Assembly (NCBI GenBank): GCA_016458225.1
Contig: JAEMGR010000013.1
Span: 1-64,000, forward strand
Direction: 5' to 3'
Source: Myxococcaceae bacterium JPH2
GTDB lineage: Bacteria; Myxococcota; Myxococcia; Myxococcales; Myxococcaceae
DNA: 64,000 bases
Positions 19,863 through 29,485 of the stretch are shown piece after piece (position 1 is the first letter of the stretch; each line of letters starts with the position of its first letter). The notes under the pieces were generated by a model, which saw only the letters and a list, made by a program, of their open reading frames with translations, searched no databases and was not told the DNA's origin. Both the position numbers and the translations under genes were made by a program.

Positions 19863-21332
19863 CTACACCGTCTGCGGGGCGTGCTCGTGCGTGGACTCGC
19901 GCGAGCGCACCTCGTGGGGCTCGCTCATCCGCGCCTGCGCGGCGTAGCTGGACAGGTCGGGCTGGCGCATGTCGTGCCACCGGGTGTCCGGAGCGATGAG
20001 CGCATCCGCCTCCGACGGGCCCCAGGTGCCAGGCGTGTACAGATGCAACGGCGTCACATCTCCGAGGACGGAGTCCACCACGCGCCAGGCCTGCTCCACC
20101 GCGTCCTGCCGCGCGAAGAGGGACGAGTCGCCGCGCATCGCGTCCCCGAGCAGCCGCTCATAGGGTTCCTTCTGCGCGCCTCGGTTGCGCAGGGCGATGA
20201 GTTCCACGTCCTCGCCCACCATGGCCTCGCCTGGGCGCTTGGTGCGCGCGCCGATGGAGATGAGCACGTCGGGCCCCAGCCGGAAGCGCACGAAGTCCGG
20301 CGTGCCGGGGTGGCCGTTGTCGAAGATGGGGTAGGGCGGGCGCTTGAACTCCACGCGCACCTCCGTGGCCGTCACCGGCAGGCACTTGCCCGCGCGCAGA
20401 TAGAAGGGCACGCCGGCCCAGCGCCACGAGTCGATGTGCAATCGCACCGCGGCGAACGTCTCCACGTTGGAGGTGGGCGACACGCCCGGCTCGCGGCGGT
20501 AGTCGGTGAACTGGCCGCGCACCACGTCATCGGGCCCCAGCGCGACCATGTGACGGAAGACGCGGCTGCGCTCGTCTCGGATGTCCTCGGGGGACGGGCC
20601 CGCGGGAGGCTCCATGGCCAAGAGCGCCACCACCTGGAGCAGGTGGTTCTGCACCACGTCGCGCATCGCGCCCACCTGCTCGTAGAACGAGCCGCGCCCC
20701 TGCACGCCAATGCTCTCCGCCAGCGTGATTTGCACGCTGCTGACGTACTGGCGGTTCCACACCGGCTCCAGGAACGAGTTGGCGAAGCGGAAGAAGAGCA
20801 GGTTCAGCACCGGCTCCTTCCCGAGGAAGTGGTCGATGCGGAAGATGGCCTCCTCGGGCAGGAAGCGGTGCAGTTCCAGGTTGAGCGCGCGCGCCGAGGT
20901 CAAATCCCTTCCGAAGGGCTTCTCCACCACCACGCGCCCATTGGCGAGCGCGCCCGCGTGCGCGAGTCCCTCCACCACGACGGCGAAGAGCGCTGGCGGA
21001 ATGGCGAAGTAGTGCAGCGGGCACGTGGCCCCGTCCATCGCGGCCTTCACCCGCGCGTACGTGTCGGGCGAGCGGTAGTCCCCGTCCACGTAGCGCAGCA
21101 GCGAGCACAGCTTGGGGAAGGCCACGGGGTCCACTCCGCCGTGGGCCATGATGCTGTCGCGGGCGCGCTGGCGCAGGTGCTCCAACGTCCATCCGGACTT
21201 GGCCACGCCGATGACGGGACACGACAGCCGTCCCGCGCGTACCAGGGCCTGGAGGGCAGGGAAGATTTTCTTGTACGCCAGGTCACCCGTGGCGCCGAAG
21301 AAGACGAGGGCATCGGACAGGAGTTCAGCCAT
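19863..21332 (-). CDS. zwf: Glucose-6-phosphate 1-dehydrogenase
   Basis: 489 residues, standard length. It oxidises glucose-6-phosphate to 6-phosphogluconolactone with NAD(P)+, the entry step of the oxidative pentose phosphate pathway. Residues 12-19 are the nucleotide-binding FGATGDLA; the active-site RIDHFLGK is at about 165-172 with its catalytic His; EKPFGRDL and the substrate-binding lysines of the C-terminal domain are present. The ATG at 21332 lies three bases after the gnd stop, so gnd and zwf form one operon. A short C-terminal extension ([19 protein letters not shown]) is hydrophilic and probably unstructured. Confidence 0.95.
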   Translation of the reverse strand: MAELLSDALVFFGATGDLAYKKIFPALQALVRAGRLSCPVIGVAKSGWTLEHLRQRARDSIMAHGGVDPVAFPKLCSLLRYVDGDYRSPDTYARVKAAMDGATCPLHYFAIPPALFAVVVEGLAHAGALANGRVVVEKPFGRDLTSARALNLELHRFLPEEAIFRIDHFLGKEPVLNLLFFRFANSFLEPVWNRQYVSSVQITLAESIGVQGRGSFYEQVGAMRDVVQNHLLQVVALLAMEPPAGPSPEDIRDERSRVFRHMVALGPDDVVRGQFTDYRREPGVSPTSNVETFAAVRLHIDSWRWAGVPFYLRAGKCLPVTATEVRVEFKRPPYPIFDNGHPGTPDFVRFRLGPDVLISIGARTKRPGEAMVGEDVELIALRNRGAQKEPYERLLGDAMRGDSSLFARQDAVEQAWRVVDSVLGDVTPLHLYTPGTWGPSEADALIAPDTRWHDMRQPDLSSYAAQARMSEPHEVRSRESTHEHAPQTV

Positions 21333-21335
21333 GGC

Positions 21336-22358
21336 TCAGGCTCCCGGGGTGGGCCGCTCGAGGTGTCCGCCGAACTGGAAGCGCATGGCGGACAGCAGTT
21401 GGTTGGCGAAGGCGCTCGCGCCCTGGGCGCTGAAGCGCGCGAACAGCGCCGCGGCGAGCACGGGTACCGGCACGCCCTCGTGGTCCGCGGCCTCCAGCGT
21501 CCATCGGCCTTCGCCCGAGTCCGCCACGCGGCCAGAGAAGTTCTGCAGCGTCGGGTCCAACCGGAGCGCGCGCGCGGACAGGTCCAGCAGCCACGAGGAG
21601 ATGACGCTGCCGCGCCGCCACACCTCGGCGATGGCCCCGAGGTCGAAGTCGTAGAGGTAGTGCTCGGGGTTGCGCAGGGGCGCGGTCTCCGCGTCCACGG
21701 GCCGGGGATGCTTTCCCACGTTCGCCTTGTGCAGGATGTTGAAGCCCTCGGCGTAGGCGGCCATCAGCCCGTACTCGATGCCGTTGTGCACCATCTTCAC
21801 GAAGTGCCCCGCGCCGTGGGGCCCGCAGTGCAGCCATCCCTCCTCGGCGGGCAGGGGCGGCGACGCGTCGCCGGACTGGCGCTCCGCGCTCGCCACGCCT
21901 GGCGCGAGCGAAGCGAACAGCGGCGCCAGCCGGGTCACCACGTCCGCCTCGCCCCCAATCATCAGGCAGTAGCCGCGCTGCCGACCCCACACCCCGCCGC
22001 TCACTCCCACGTCCACGGCGTGCAGGTGTCGCTCGCGCAGCTCGCCCGCGCGGCGCAGGTCATCCAGGTAGTAGGAGTTGCCGCCGTCGATGACGGTGTC
22101 GCCGGGCTCCAGCAGCGGAATGAGGGCCTGGAGCGTCAGGTCCACCAGCCCCGCGGGCAGCATCAACCAGACGGCGCGCGGAGCGGCGAGCTGGCGGACC
22201 AGCGCCTCGAGCGAGTCCGCGCCCGTCGCGCCCTCCTGGCGGAGCGCCTCCACGGCCGTCGGGCGGATGTCGGTGACGACGCAGCGGTGTCCCGCCTGGA
22301 GCAGCCGGAGCGCCATGTTCGCGCCCATCCGCCCCAACCCCACCATGCCCACGTCCAT
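21336..22358 (-). CDS. gnd: 6-phosphogluconate dehydrogenase, short NAD-type
   Basis: 340 residues, typical of the short GntZ/YqeC-type enzymes rather than the 470-residue E. coli Gnd. It converts 6-phosphogluconate to ribulose-5-phosphate and CO2. The Rossmann motif GMVGLGRMGANMA opens the protein; GGNSYYLDDLRR, DVGVSGGVWGRQRGY and the catalytic GAGHFVKMVHNGIEYG (Lys, Asn, Glu) follow. The coenzyme in this branch is often NAD+; the residues after beta-2 (TDIRPTAVE) carry an Asp, consistent with NAD+ preference. First gene of a gnd-zwf operon; a 13-base palindrome lies 41 bases upstream. Confidence 0.93.
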   Translation of the reverse strand: MDVGMVGLGRMGANMALRLLQAGHRCVVTDIRPTAVEALRQEGATGADSLEALVRQLAAPRAVWLMLPAGLVDLTLQALIPLLEPGDTVIDGGNSYYLDDLRRAGELRERHLHAVDVGVSGGVWGRQRGYCLMIGGEADVVTRLAPLFASLAPGVASAERQSGDASPPLPAEEGWLHCGPHGAGHFVKMVHNGIEYGLMAAYAEGFNILHKANVGKHPRPVDAETAPLRNPEHYLYDFDLGAIAEVWRRGSVISSWLLDLSARALRLDPTLQNFSGRVADSGEGRWTLEAADHEGVPVPVLAAALFARFSAQGASAFANQLLSAMRFQFGGHLERPTPGA

Positions 22359-22398
22359 GCGCGCCTCCCCGCCCCGGGAGTCCGTGCCACGGGGCGTC

Positions 22399-22411
22399 GC
22401 TCACGGTGAGC
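22399..22411. promoter_or_regulatory. Operator-like palindrome upstream of gnd
   Basis: GCTCAC-G-GTGAGC is a perfect 6-bp inverted repeat centred on one base, 41 bases upstream of the gnd start. Position and symmetry fit a repressor or activator site for the gnd-zwf operon; no regulator is assigned. Confidence 0.35.
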
Positions 22412-22484
22412 ACTGGTGGACGGACGCGGCAGCACGGACCGAGCACAGGGCCTGCCTGGAAGGCCGCCCCGCGCCCGCGCGGGC

Positions 22485-24122
22485 CTATTCCTGCTCGTCC
22501 TGTCTCGTGAGGCCCCAGTCCTTCAATCGCTTGAAGAGGGTGGAGCGGGCCACGCCCAGCTCCCGCGCCACGCGCTCGCGGTTGTTGTTGCAGCGGCGCA
22601 GCGCGGCTTCGACGATCTGCCGCTCCAGCTTCTCCATCATCTGCTCCAGCGTCATGCCGGGCGGCAGCTCCGGCACCACCACGCCCGTCTCGCGGTTCAG
22701 CTCCTGGTCGAAGGAGATGTCGCCCGCGTCGACGGCGGTGCCCTTGCGCAGCAGCAGTCCCCGGTGCACCACGTTGCGCAGCTCGCGGATGTTGCCCGGC
22801 CACGCGTGCTGCTGCAGGCGCTCGGCGGCGGCGGGGGTGAACGTCACGGACTGCCCGCGCGGCGCGAAGAGGCGCAGGAAGTGCTCGGCCAGCGCGACGA
22901 TGTCCCCGCGGCGGCTGCGCAGCGGAGGCAGGTGCAGCGGGATGACGCAGAGGCGGTAGTACAGGTCCTCGCGGAAGCGACCCTCGCGCGCCGCGGTCAG
23001 CAGGTCCACGTTCGTCGCGGCGACCACGCGCACGTCCACGTGGAGCGGGCGGCTGGCGCCCACGCGCTTGATTTCCCCGCTCTCCAGCGCGCGCAGCAGC
23101 TTGGCCTGGACGTCCAGCGGCAGCTCGCCAATCTCGTCGAGGAACAGGGTGCTGCCATCGGCCTCCTCGAAGGCGCCCTTGCGCGCGTTCACCGCGCCCG
23201 TGAAGGCGCCCTTCTCGTGGCCGAACAGCTCGCTCTCGATGAGTTCCTTGGAGATGGCCGCGCAGTTGACGGGGATGAGCGTGCGGTCCGCGCGCGGCGA
23301 GCACGCATGGAGCGCCTGTGCCACCAGCTCCTTGCCCGTGCCGGACTCGCCCAGGATGGTCACCGCCGCGGTGGATGGCGCCACGCGCTCGATGAGCTCC
23401 GAGATGCGCCGCACGGAGGGATCATTCCCGATGATGCCGTGGAACGATGTGTCCTTGCGCTGCGCCGGTACGGCCTCCAGCACCAGCTCCGTCTCGCCCA
23501 CGCGCAGCGTGGTGGGCAGCGCGACCTCTGCCTCGTGGACGCGCACCGGCCCCACCCACGTGCCGTTGGTGGAGCGCAGGTCCACCACCTGGAAGACGCT
23601 GTCCCGCCGCGCCACCTTCACGTGGCGACCGGAGATGAAGCGGTCCTGCGCGAGCACCAGGTCGCAGCCCGCGTCCTTGCCCACCGTGAAGCTGTCGCCC
23701 GTCATCCGGTGCACGGTCTCGGTGAGCCCCTGCCGCACGCGCACCTGGGCCGGAAGCCACCGTCCCGCTCGCGCATCGGGGGCCCGCACCGCCGTCGTGT
23801 GCGCGCCTACCTCGGTATCCGGCTCGGCCTCACCACGGGTGGTCACCCGGAACACCGCGCGCCACGGGCCCAGCTCCAGGTCCGCGCCGTCCGCCAGCTC
23901 GCCGCGCTCCACGCGCTGGCCGGCCACCACGGTGCCCTTGCCGGACAGGTCCTCCACGAGGCAGCGCTGGCCATCCCACGCGAGGGCCACCTGCTGGCGG
24001 CTCACCTCGGGGTCTGGAATGGCCACGTCGCATGCGTCGCCGCGCCCCAACACCAGCCGGGCGCGCTCCACCCCCACCCGCAACACCTCCTCGCCACGAC
24101 GGAAGAACACCAGCTCCGGCAT
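22485..24122 (-). CDS. Sigma-54-dependent activator with two N-terminal FHA domains
   Basis: 545 residues from ATG 24122, eight bases after GGAG; an upstream GTG at 24137 is a weaker alternative. FHA domain 1 is at about 18-90 ([25 protein letters not shown]) and FHA 2 at about 185-245 ([33 protein letters not shown]). The AAA+ domain begins at about 265, with Walker A GESGTGKE, the sigma-54-contacting GAFTGA loop and Walker [11 protein letters not shown] Fis-type helix-turn-helix ends it. FHA domains bind phosphothreonine, so the input is probably a Ser/Thr kinase rather than a histidine kinase, a theme of myxobacteria. It follows gspN on the same strand beyond a hairpin. Confidence 0.92.
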   Translation of the reverse strand: MPELVFFRRGEEVLRVGVERARLVLGRGDACDVAIPDPEVSRQQVALAWDGQRCLVEDLSGKGTVVAGQRVERGELADGADLELGPWRAVFRVTTRGEAEPDTEVGAHTTAVRAPDARAGRWLPAQVRVRQGLTETVHRMTGDSFTVGKDAGCDLVLAQDRFISGRHVKVARRDSVFQVVDLRSTNGTWVGPVRVHEAEVALPTTLRVGETELVLEAVPAQRKDTSFHGIIGNDPSVRRISELIERVAPSTAAVTILGESGTGKELVAQALHACSPRADRTLIPVNCAAISKELIESELFGHEKGAFTGAVNARKGAFEEADGSTLFLDEIGELPLDVQAKLLRALESGEIKRVGASRPLHVDVRVVAATNVDLLTAAREGRFREDLYYRLCVIPLHLPPLRSRRGDIVALAEHFLRLFAPRGQSVTFTPAAAERLQQHAWPGNIRELRNVVHRGLLLRKGTAVDAGDISFDQELNRETGVVVPELPPGMTLEQMMEKLERQIVEAALRRCNNNRERVARELGVARSTLFKRLKDWGLTRQDEQE

Positions 24123-24186
24123 CCCAGCCACTCCCACGAAGGTCAGTCCGGGGATGCGTTTACATGGCGCGCTGGCCGGCTTTCAA

Positions 24187-24211
24187 CCCCACGCCCGGAG
24201 TGGGCGTGGGG
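24187..24211 (-). terminator. Strong hairpin after gspN
   Basis: CCCCACGCCC and GGGCGTGGGG form a perfect 10-bp stem with loop GGAGT, starting 13 bases beyond the gspN stop. The bases after it on the minus strand are TTGAAA, a weak U-run, so it is a terminator candidate for the type II secretion operon or an mRNA-stabilising hairpin. Confidence 0.6.
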
Positions 24212-24223
24212 GCTCGCACGGGC

Positions 24224-25207
24224 CTAGCGCTTGGGCTGGAAGCGCACGCTGCTCAGCATGCCCGTCAGCTTGCCTGCGCGGTACTGCGGGTTCTCGCGAT
24301 CTGCCGGCAACATGTTGAGCGCGATGCTCAGCGGTCCCAGGCGCTTCTGGAAGTCCGGGTCGAACTTGATGCGCACGTCCAGCGCCAGCTCGCTGTACTC
24401 CGGACGCTTGCCGAGCTTCACCGTGCCGGTGCCCGAGCCGTCCAGGTCATCGCTCTTGAGCGTCAGCGTCTTCACCGTGCCCAGGCCCTTGTCGAACTGG
24501 ATGTCCCCGTTGAGTTCGCCCAGCTGGATGCGCGGGGCGTCCATGGGCATGGCGGGAGTGCCAGGGGAGAGCGGGATGGCCACCTTGCCGCCCTTGATGA
24601 GCAGCCCCTTGGTGTCGAGCGTGAGCGTCCCCGTCGCGGCGGACCAGTCCGCGGAGCCGGCCTTGAGGACCGAGCCGGGCATGTTCAGCGCCAGGTTCCC
24701 GCTCACGTTGCCCTCCATGTCCAGGCCCGTGTAGGCCGGCAGGTTGCCGCCGTCGGCCTTCAGGCCCCGGGCCTCCAGCCGGATGGCCAGGTCGGAGAGC
24801 CCGCCCACGCTGAAGAACACCGAGCCGCCCATGGCGTTGGCGTTCACCGCCAGCCCCGGAGGGAAGAGGGTAGGGCGCATCGCCACGCTGTCGAAGACGA
24901 GCGCCTCGCCCAGCTCGGCGGCGCCCAGCATCGTACTCTCCCCGCGCGCGAGCGACGCCACCGTGTCCGGGCTGAGCGGCGCGGGCGGCTTGCTCAGGCG
25001 CACGTCGTGGGCGGTGATGCCATACAGCCCGGGCCGCAGGCTGCCGATGCGCACGGCGAGCCCCTGGGCGGCGGCCTCGGTGACCACGCGCGAGCGCACC
25101 GCGTCGTACGGGAAGGTGAACAGCAGGCAGAGCATGAAGGCGACCACCGCGAACGCGGCGTAGCCGAGGACGACCTTCCAGCGAGCGGGCTTGGCGTCAG
25201 AACTCAT
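24224..25207 (-). CDS. gspN: Type II secretion system protein GspN
   Basis: 327 residues. One N-terminal membrane segment at about 12-30 (VVLGYAAFAVVAFMLCLLFTF) anchors a long periplasmic beta-rich region with an AsmA-like pattern (VRIGSLRPGLYGITAHDVRLS). The FPYDAVRSRV segment just after the anchor is characteristic of GspN. Three bases separate it from gspM, which makes it the last gene of the gsp run. GspN is not universal in type II systems; its role is poorly defined but it is found with delta-proteobacterial-type operons. Confidence 0.82.
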   Translation of the reverse strand: MSSDAKPARWKVVLGYAAFAVVAFMLCLLFTFPYDAVRSRVVTEAAAQGLAVRIGSLRPGLYGITAHDVRLSKPPAPLSPDTVASLARGESTMLGAAELGEALVFDSVAMRPTLFPPGLAVNANAMGGSVFFSVGGLSDLAIRLEARGLKADGGNLPAYTGLDMEGNVSGNLALNMPGSVLKAGSADWSAATGTLTLDTKGLLIKGGKVAIPLSPGTPAMPMDAPRIQLGELNGDIQFDKGLGTVKTLTLKSDDLDGSGTGTVKLGKRPEYSELALDVRIKFDPDFQKRLGPLSIALNMLPADRENPQYRAGKLTGMLSSVRFQPKR

Positions 25208-25210
25208 GGC

Positions 25211-25768
25211 TTATTGCTTCATCCGGTAGGTGGCGACGGTTGTCCACACCGCCAGCGTGTCGGTGGCGGGCCGCGGCTCCACGCGCAGGTACTTCACCTT
25301 CACCACGCCCGGGCCGCTCTCCACCGTGCGAAGGAAGTCCGTCAGCTTGCGCAGGTCCACGTCCGTGAAGGTCAGCTCCACGGAACTCTCGATGATCTTC
25401 CCGTCCCCGATGCCCACGTCTCCCTTGGGCGACATGTTGGGCACGGTGAGGCCGGCCGCCGTGGCCTTGTCCTCGATGTAGCTGATGAGCCGCACGTTGC
25501 TGCGCGTCAGCTGCTGCTCCACCGCCTGCCGCTCGGACTGGGCCTCGCGGTAGCTGGCGGCCAGCGCCTGCACTTCCTGGAGCTTCGCCTGCTTGTCCTG
25601 CGTGCGCCGGCGGTAGCCCTGCGCGCTGTTGGCGAAGCTGAAGAGGATGGCGAACACGATGAACGCCGTCACGGCCGAGCCCGCCAGCGCCACGAGCTTG
25701 CGCTCGCGATCGCTCAGTCGCTCGAACCACGTCTGGAGGGGACCGAAGAGTTCCCGAAGTTTTCCCAT
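25211..25768 (-). CDS. gspM: Type II secretion system protein GspM
   Basis: 185 residues. A short cytoplasmic tail (ELFGPLQTWFERLSDRERKL) leads into one membrane helix at about 28-48. A periplasmic coiled coil (SYREAQSERQAVEQQLTRSN) and a small ferredoxin-like domain follow. This is the GspM/PilO layout; the LSDRERKLV motif before the helix is typical of GspM. It forms the inner-membrane assembly platform with GspL, GspC and GspF. It lies three bases after the gspL stop. The call rests on layout and position as much as on sequence. Confidence 0.85.
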   Translation of the reverse strand: MGKLRELFGPLQTWFERLSDRERKLVALAGSAVTAFIVFAILFSFANSAQGYRRRTQDKQAKLQEVQALAASYREAQSERQAVEQQLTRSNVRLISYIEDKATAAGLTVPNMSPKGDVGIGDGKIIESSVELTFTDVDLRKLTDFLRTVESGPGVVKVKYLRVEPRPATDTLAVWTTVATYRMKQ

Positions 25769-25771
25769 GGC

Positions 25772-27382
25772 CTAGCTCTCCCCGCCCTGCTGCTCGCCGG
25801 GGCACTGCACCTGCACGTCCAGGCGGAAGGAGAGCTTCTGCCCGTCGCGAGTCTTCTCCACCTTGCCCTCCTTCACTTCCTTGAAGCAGCGGTGGTTCTT
25901 CAAGGCCGTGGAGAGCGCGTCGATCTGCTTCGAGCTGTCCGTCTCACCCTGGAGGATGATGCGGTCCAGGTCGATCTGGATGCGGTCGAACTTCACCGGG
26001 ATCTCCGGGGGAATCCGCTGCGTCACCTCGGACAGCAGGTTGACGGCGGACAGCTGCGGCAGCGCCGCCGCCGGGCTCTCCACGCCCTTGAGCATGTTGA
26101 GCGCGCGGTCGTAGTTCTTCTCGCAGGTGCCGAGGATGCGCTGCGTGGTGTCGCACAGCACGGCGTCCACCTGCGCCTCGCGGCGCGACAGCACCGTGTT
26201 GCGCACGACGCCGAACGCCACGAGCAAGAGCAGGAGCGTGACGCCGAACGACGCCAGCAGCCCCAGCTTGTCCTTCACGTAGTCGAAGTCGCCCTTGAAG
26301 GCGAACTCGCCCCGGCGCAGGTTGAAGCGCGGCGCGCGCGCGCCCGAGGCATTGCCTCGCATGGCCAGCGCGTATGCCTGAGCGGCCGAGGACTGCTGCG
26401 CGACGGGGATGACCTCCGTCGAGTCCGCGGGGAGCGCGAGCACCCGCACGGGCACCCGCAGGTCCTGGCTGAGCTGCTCCGCCAGCCCGGGCATCTTCGC
26501 CGTGCCACCGCTCAGGACGATCGCGTCCACCTGCTGGCGAGTGCGAGCGGTGAAGGCCTTGAACGTCTGACGCAGCTCGCGCAGCACGGGTTGGATGCCG
26601 CGCACGAAGGCCGCCGCGGCGCGCTCGGCGTCCGGCCCCTGGGCCGCGCCCGCCATGGCGCCGTGCTGCTCCTTCCACTGGTGCGCCTCGGGATAGGACG
26701 TCTGGAACTCGGTGGCCAGCGCGCGGCTCAGGTCCCGGCCGCCGCCCGCGAACGTGCGCGCCATCTCCACGCCCTGGCCCGGCCGGCCAATGGCCACGGA
26801 CGTGCGCTCGTGCCCGATGTCCACCACCGCCACCGTGCCGCCCTCGCCCACGCCCTGGAAGAGGCCCGGCGCCTGCTGGAGCAGGTTCTGATAGGCGAGC
26901 CCCGGGTGCGTGACGACGCGCGGGTCGAGCTTCATTTCACCGAGCAGCCCAAGCAGGCCCTTCATCTCCTCCTGGCGGACGACGCCCACGAGCAGGTCCG
27001 CGGCCTTGTCCTTGGGGTTGCCCGCGTCCTTCAGCCCCACGACCTGGTAGTCGTAGACGGACTCGGAGATGTCGAAGGGGAGCTGGCTGCCAATCTCGAA
27101 CGGCAGCGCCGCCTCCACGCGACGGGCGTCGGAGAAGGGGAGCTGGAGCGCGTGCGTGGTGAGCCCCGGACCGGGCAGGGCGATGACGACCTGATCCAGG
27201 TGCCCGGGGGGAATCGCCGCCATCAGCTCTCGCAGCGCGGCGCGCAGCGTCTCCGCCTTGTCGCCCTCGGGCGCGCGGCGCACCTCGGCGTAGGCCTTGG
27301 GGGTGTGTCCCTTCTGTTTGGACTCCAGCACCACCGCCTTCACGGATTGGCTGCCGAGGTCCAGGCCAAGGATGCGGGCCAT
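25772..27382 (-). CDS. gspL: Type II secretion system protein GspL
   Basis: 536 residues. Residues 1 to about 340 form an actin-like cytoplasmic domain of the PilM/GspL type (MARILGLDLGSQSVKAVVLE, VAVVDIGHERTSVAIG, DAIVLSGGTAKMPGLAEQLS) with the phosphate loops still recognisable. A membrane segment at about 375-395 (LLASFGVTLLLLLVAFGVV) leads to a periplasmic ferredoxin-like part resembling PilN. GspL recruits the ATPase GspE to the inner-membrane platform. The intact phosphate motifs make it closer to PilM than enteric GspL, which has lost nucleotide binding. Spacing to gspK is one base. Confidence 0.88.
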   Translation of the reverse strand: MARILGLDLGSQSVKAVVLESKQKGHTPKAYAEVRRAPEGDKAETLRAALRELMAAIPPGHLDQVVIALPGPGLTTHALQLPFSDARRVEAALPFEIGSQLPFDISESVYDYQVVGLKDAGNPKDKAADLLVGVVRQEEMKGLLGLLGEMKLDPRVVTHPGLAYQNLLQQAPGLFQGVGEGGTVAVVDIGHERTSVAIGRPGQGVEMARTFAGGGRDLSRALATEFQTSYPEAHQWKEQHGAMAGAAQGPDAERAAAAFVRGIQPVLRELRQTFKAFTARTRQQVDAIVLSGGTAKMPGLAEQLSQDLRVPVRVLALPADSTEVIPVAQQSSAAQAYALAMRGNASGARAPRFNLRRGEFAFKGDFDYVKDKLGLLASFGVTLLLLLVAFGVVRNTVLSRREAQVDAVLCDTTQRILGTCEKNYDRALNMLKGVESPAAALPQLSAVNLLSEVTQRIPPEIPVKFDRIQIDLDRIILQGETDSSKQIDALSTALKNHRCFKEVKEGKVEKTRDGQKLSFRLDVQVQCPGEQQGGES

Positions 27383-27383
27383 G

Positions 27384-28787
27384 CTATTCCTCTCTCCAGT
27401 ACAGGAGCTTGCCCAGCCCGTCGTCGAGCCGGATGACCGCGGTGAGCGTCTTCTGGACGCTGCCCGCTTCTCCCACGGATTTGATGGTGAACGTCGTGCT
27501 CTTGTCGCCCAGGTAGCGATTGTTGGCGACGTTGCTCTTGATGCTCGGGTTGGTCGCGACCCCCGCCGCCTCCATCACGGCGAGGAAGTCCTGCACGGAC
27601 ATCCCGAAGAAGCTGAACATGCGCGCGGCGCGGATGCGGGAAATCAGCTCGTTGAGGAACACCGGATCCGTCAGCCGGGGATCCGGCCGGCTCGGGTCCG
27701 CCGCGGACATGATGGCCAGCCCGAGCATCACCGGATCATCCGTGTTGATGTTGGGCTTGGAGTTGGGGTCCGGGTACACCGTGAGCCGGTCCCGGAAGGC
27801 CGCCATGAACGCGTCGTTCACGCCGTGCACGCGGTACAGCTCGTCCAGGCTGTCGAAGCGGGCGTTCTTCGGCTCGTAGCGCGGCTCATAGCGGCTGTAG
27901 GGCGAGCCCTCGTCCGCGAAGCCATTCACCAGCGGGTTGGTGGGGTCCTTCAAGTTCAGGTTGGACTGGGAGGTGTCATCGTCGGCCCAGTCCTTCATCG
28001 CGAGCAGGACCTCTTGGGGCGTGGTGCGCACCTTGTTGGCGTCCTCGTGGTCCCAGAGGAACTCGAAGCGCTTGTCGGACATCATGTCCAAGAGCCGCGA
28101 CGCGGTGGGCAGCGCATCGCCCGCGCCCGAGTTCAGTCGCACGACGTTGAGCTTCTCCTCCTCGTCGCTGATGGTGGCCAGGAAGCAGCCCTCGAATCCG
28201 CCGAAGGAGCGCTTGTGCATCTGCGACGCGACCTCGGAGGAACCGCCCTGCTCCTCGTCCTCCTCTTCCATCCGGAACTTGGAGTCCACCTTCACGGGCG
28301 CGGTCTCCGAGCGGCCCTCCTCGTCGGTGGCGCCCTCGCTCTTCACCAGCCCCTTGAGCATGTGGCAGTCCACGCGCGCCAGCTTCCAGAGCTGGATGTT
28401 GAGCGACTGCGGCTGGGCCTGCTGCGCGCCTCCCTGCTGCGCGCCGGGCATGATCTGCTTGAGAAGGTCGCCGATGTTCGGGATGGGCGTCTGGTCCACC
28501 TGCTTCTGGAACCGCATGAGCAGTCGGCCCAGCGCGATGCCCGAGCGCGCCATGTAATAGGCGCGGACCTCGTCCCGCTGGTTGGCGGCGAGCTGGAGGT
28601 CCACGCGCGTGTTGTAGGCGAACTCAGTGGCCACCACCGTGAGCAGCGCGATGGCCACCACCGCGATGATGAGCGCCACGCCGCGCGAGCGACGGCCCTC
28701 GCGGACAACCGGACCCTGTGGAGGCTGCGCGGCGGCGCTGGCGGGGCGCCTCCGTCGGGGCGCCTGCTGGAAGAAGGGCAGGGGCAT
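27384..28787 (-). CDS. gspK: Minor pseudopilin GspK
   Basis: 467 residues from ATG 28787, whose first bases overlap the gspJ stop (ATGA). After an Arg/Pro-rich leader of about 35 residues comes the prepilin-type site RRSRG^VALIIAVVAIALLTVV. Position 5 lacks the glutamate of other pseudopilins, as is characteristic of GspK, which caps the pseudopilus tip. The family's large inserted alpha domain follows (about residues 95-330), with an acidic insertion EEEDEEQGGSS. The leader is longer than usual. In the family GspK forms the tip complex with GspI and GspJ. Confidence 0.88.
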   Translation of the reverse strand: MPLPFFQQAPRRRRPASAAAQPPQGPVVREGRRSRGVALIIAVVAIALLTVVATEFAYNTRVDLQLAANQRDEVRAYYMARSGIALGRLLMRFQKQVDQTPIPNIGDLLKQIMPGAQQGGAQQAQPQSLNIQLWKLARVDCHMLKGLVKSEGATDEEGRSETAPVKVDSKFRMEEEDEEQGGSSEVASQMHKRSFGGFEGCFLATISDEEEKLNVVRLNSGAGDALPTASRLLDMMSDKRFEFLWDHEDANKVRTTPQEVLLAMKDWADDDTSQSNLNLKDPTNPLVNGFADEGSPYSRYEPRYEPKNARFDSLDELYRVHGVNDAFMAAFRDRLTVYPDPNSKPNINTDDPVMLGLAIMSAADPSRPDPRLTDPVFLNELISRIRAARMFSFFGMSVQDFLAVMEAAGVATNPSIKSNVANNRYLGDKSTTFTIKSVGEAGSVQKTLTAVIRLDDGLGKLLYWREE

Positions 28788-29485
28788 CAGAACCTCGGCA
28801 GCTCCGTGTTGAGCATCACGCGCGTCTGCGTGGTGTAGCGCGCTTCCTTCCCATTCTCGTCGAGCGCGGTGACGGTGATTCGCACGCGGGTGGGCAGCAC
28901 GGAGCGCTGCTCGTTGCGGCGCGTGTCCCACTCGTCATCCCACTCCTTCTTCTCCGAGTTCCAGTAGGCGAACTCCAGGGTCTTGACGCCCTCGAACAGG
29001 ACGTCCGTGGTTCCGCCGCGGTCCATCCGGTCGCCCACGTTGGGGTTGACCCGTCGCTTGAGGTCCAGCCGCCCGCGCGCGCCGCGGTCGTTGGAGGACT
29101 CCACGAAGTACTCCACCACCGCCTGGTCGGACTCCTTCACGTCGGTGTACAGGCGCTGGTTGGCGAACGTGGTGAAGAGCAGCTTGTCGCGCTCCCCCAC
29201 GAAGTTGGTGGGCCGGTCGTTCTGATCGCGGAAGCGCTTCAGGTCATACCGGTCGCTCACGTAGGCCGAGCCAATCTCGCGGGCCATGCGGTTGAGCGCC
29301 ACGCGCACCATCCGGTAGTGCTCGGCCTCGCCCTCCACGGTCTCCTTGGCGCTGAAGCCGGTCTGGAAGGCCATGGCCACCACGGTGCCCATGAGCGCGG
29401 TGATGGCCACGGCGACCATCACCTCCATCAGAGTGAAGCCCCGCGTGAACCCGCTTCGCGCGTGGCGCTTCCTGCGAGCGCTCAT
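28787..29485 (-). CDS. gspJ: Minor pseudopilin GspJ
   Basis: 232 residues from ATG 29485, with GGGGAGG eight bases upstream; the frame upstream of it is only leader. The prepilin peptidase site is SGFTRG^FTLMEVMVAVAI with the conserved Glu at +5, followed by the hydrophobic helix. The rest is a beta-rich globular domain (AEHYRMVRVALNRMAREIGSAYV). It overlaps gspI by four bases at its start and gspK by one codon at its end, so the three tip pseudopilins are translationally coupled. Confidence 0.9.
   Translation of the reverse strand: MSARRKRHARSGFTRGFTLMEVMVAVAITALMGTVVAMAFQTGFSAKETVEGEAEHYRMVRVALNRMAREIGSAYVSDRYDLKRFRDQNDRPTNFVGERDKLLFTTFANQRLYTDVKESDQAVVEYFVESSNDRGARGRLDLKRRVNPNVGDRMDRGGTTDVLFEGVKTLEFAYWNSEKKEWDDEWDTRRNEQRSVLPTRVRITVTALDENGKEARYTTQTRVMLNTELPRF

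Noticed and set aside
17340-22409. 1689-codon plus-strand open frame
   Set aside because: It crosses the permease in another frame and runs antisense to zwf and gnd; composition is that of a shadow frame and no domain is visible.
24032-27436. 1134-codon plus-strand open frame antisense to gspL-N
   Set aside because: Shadow of the gsp genes; His/Arg/Leu-rich with no fold.
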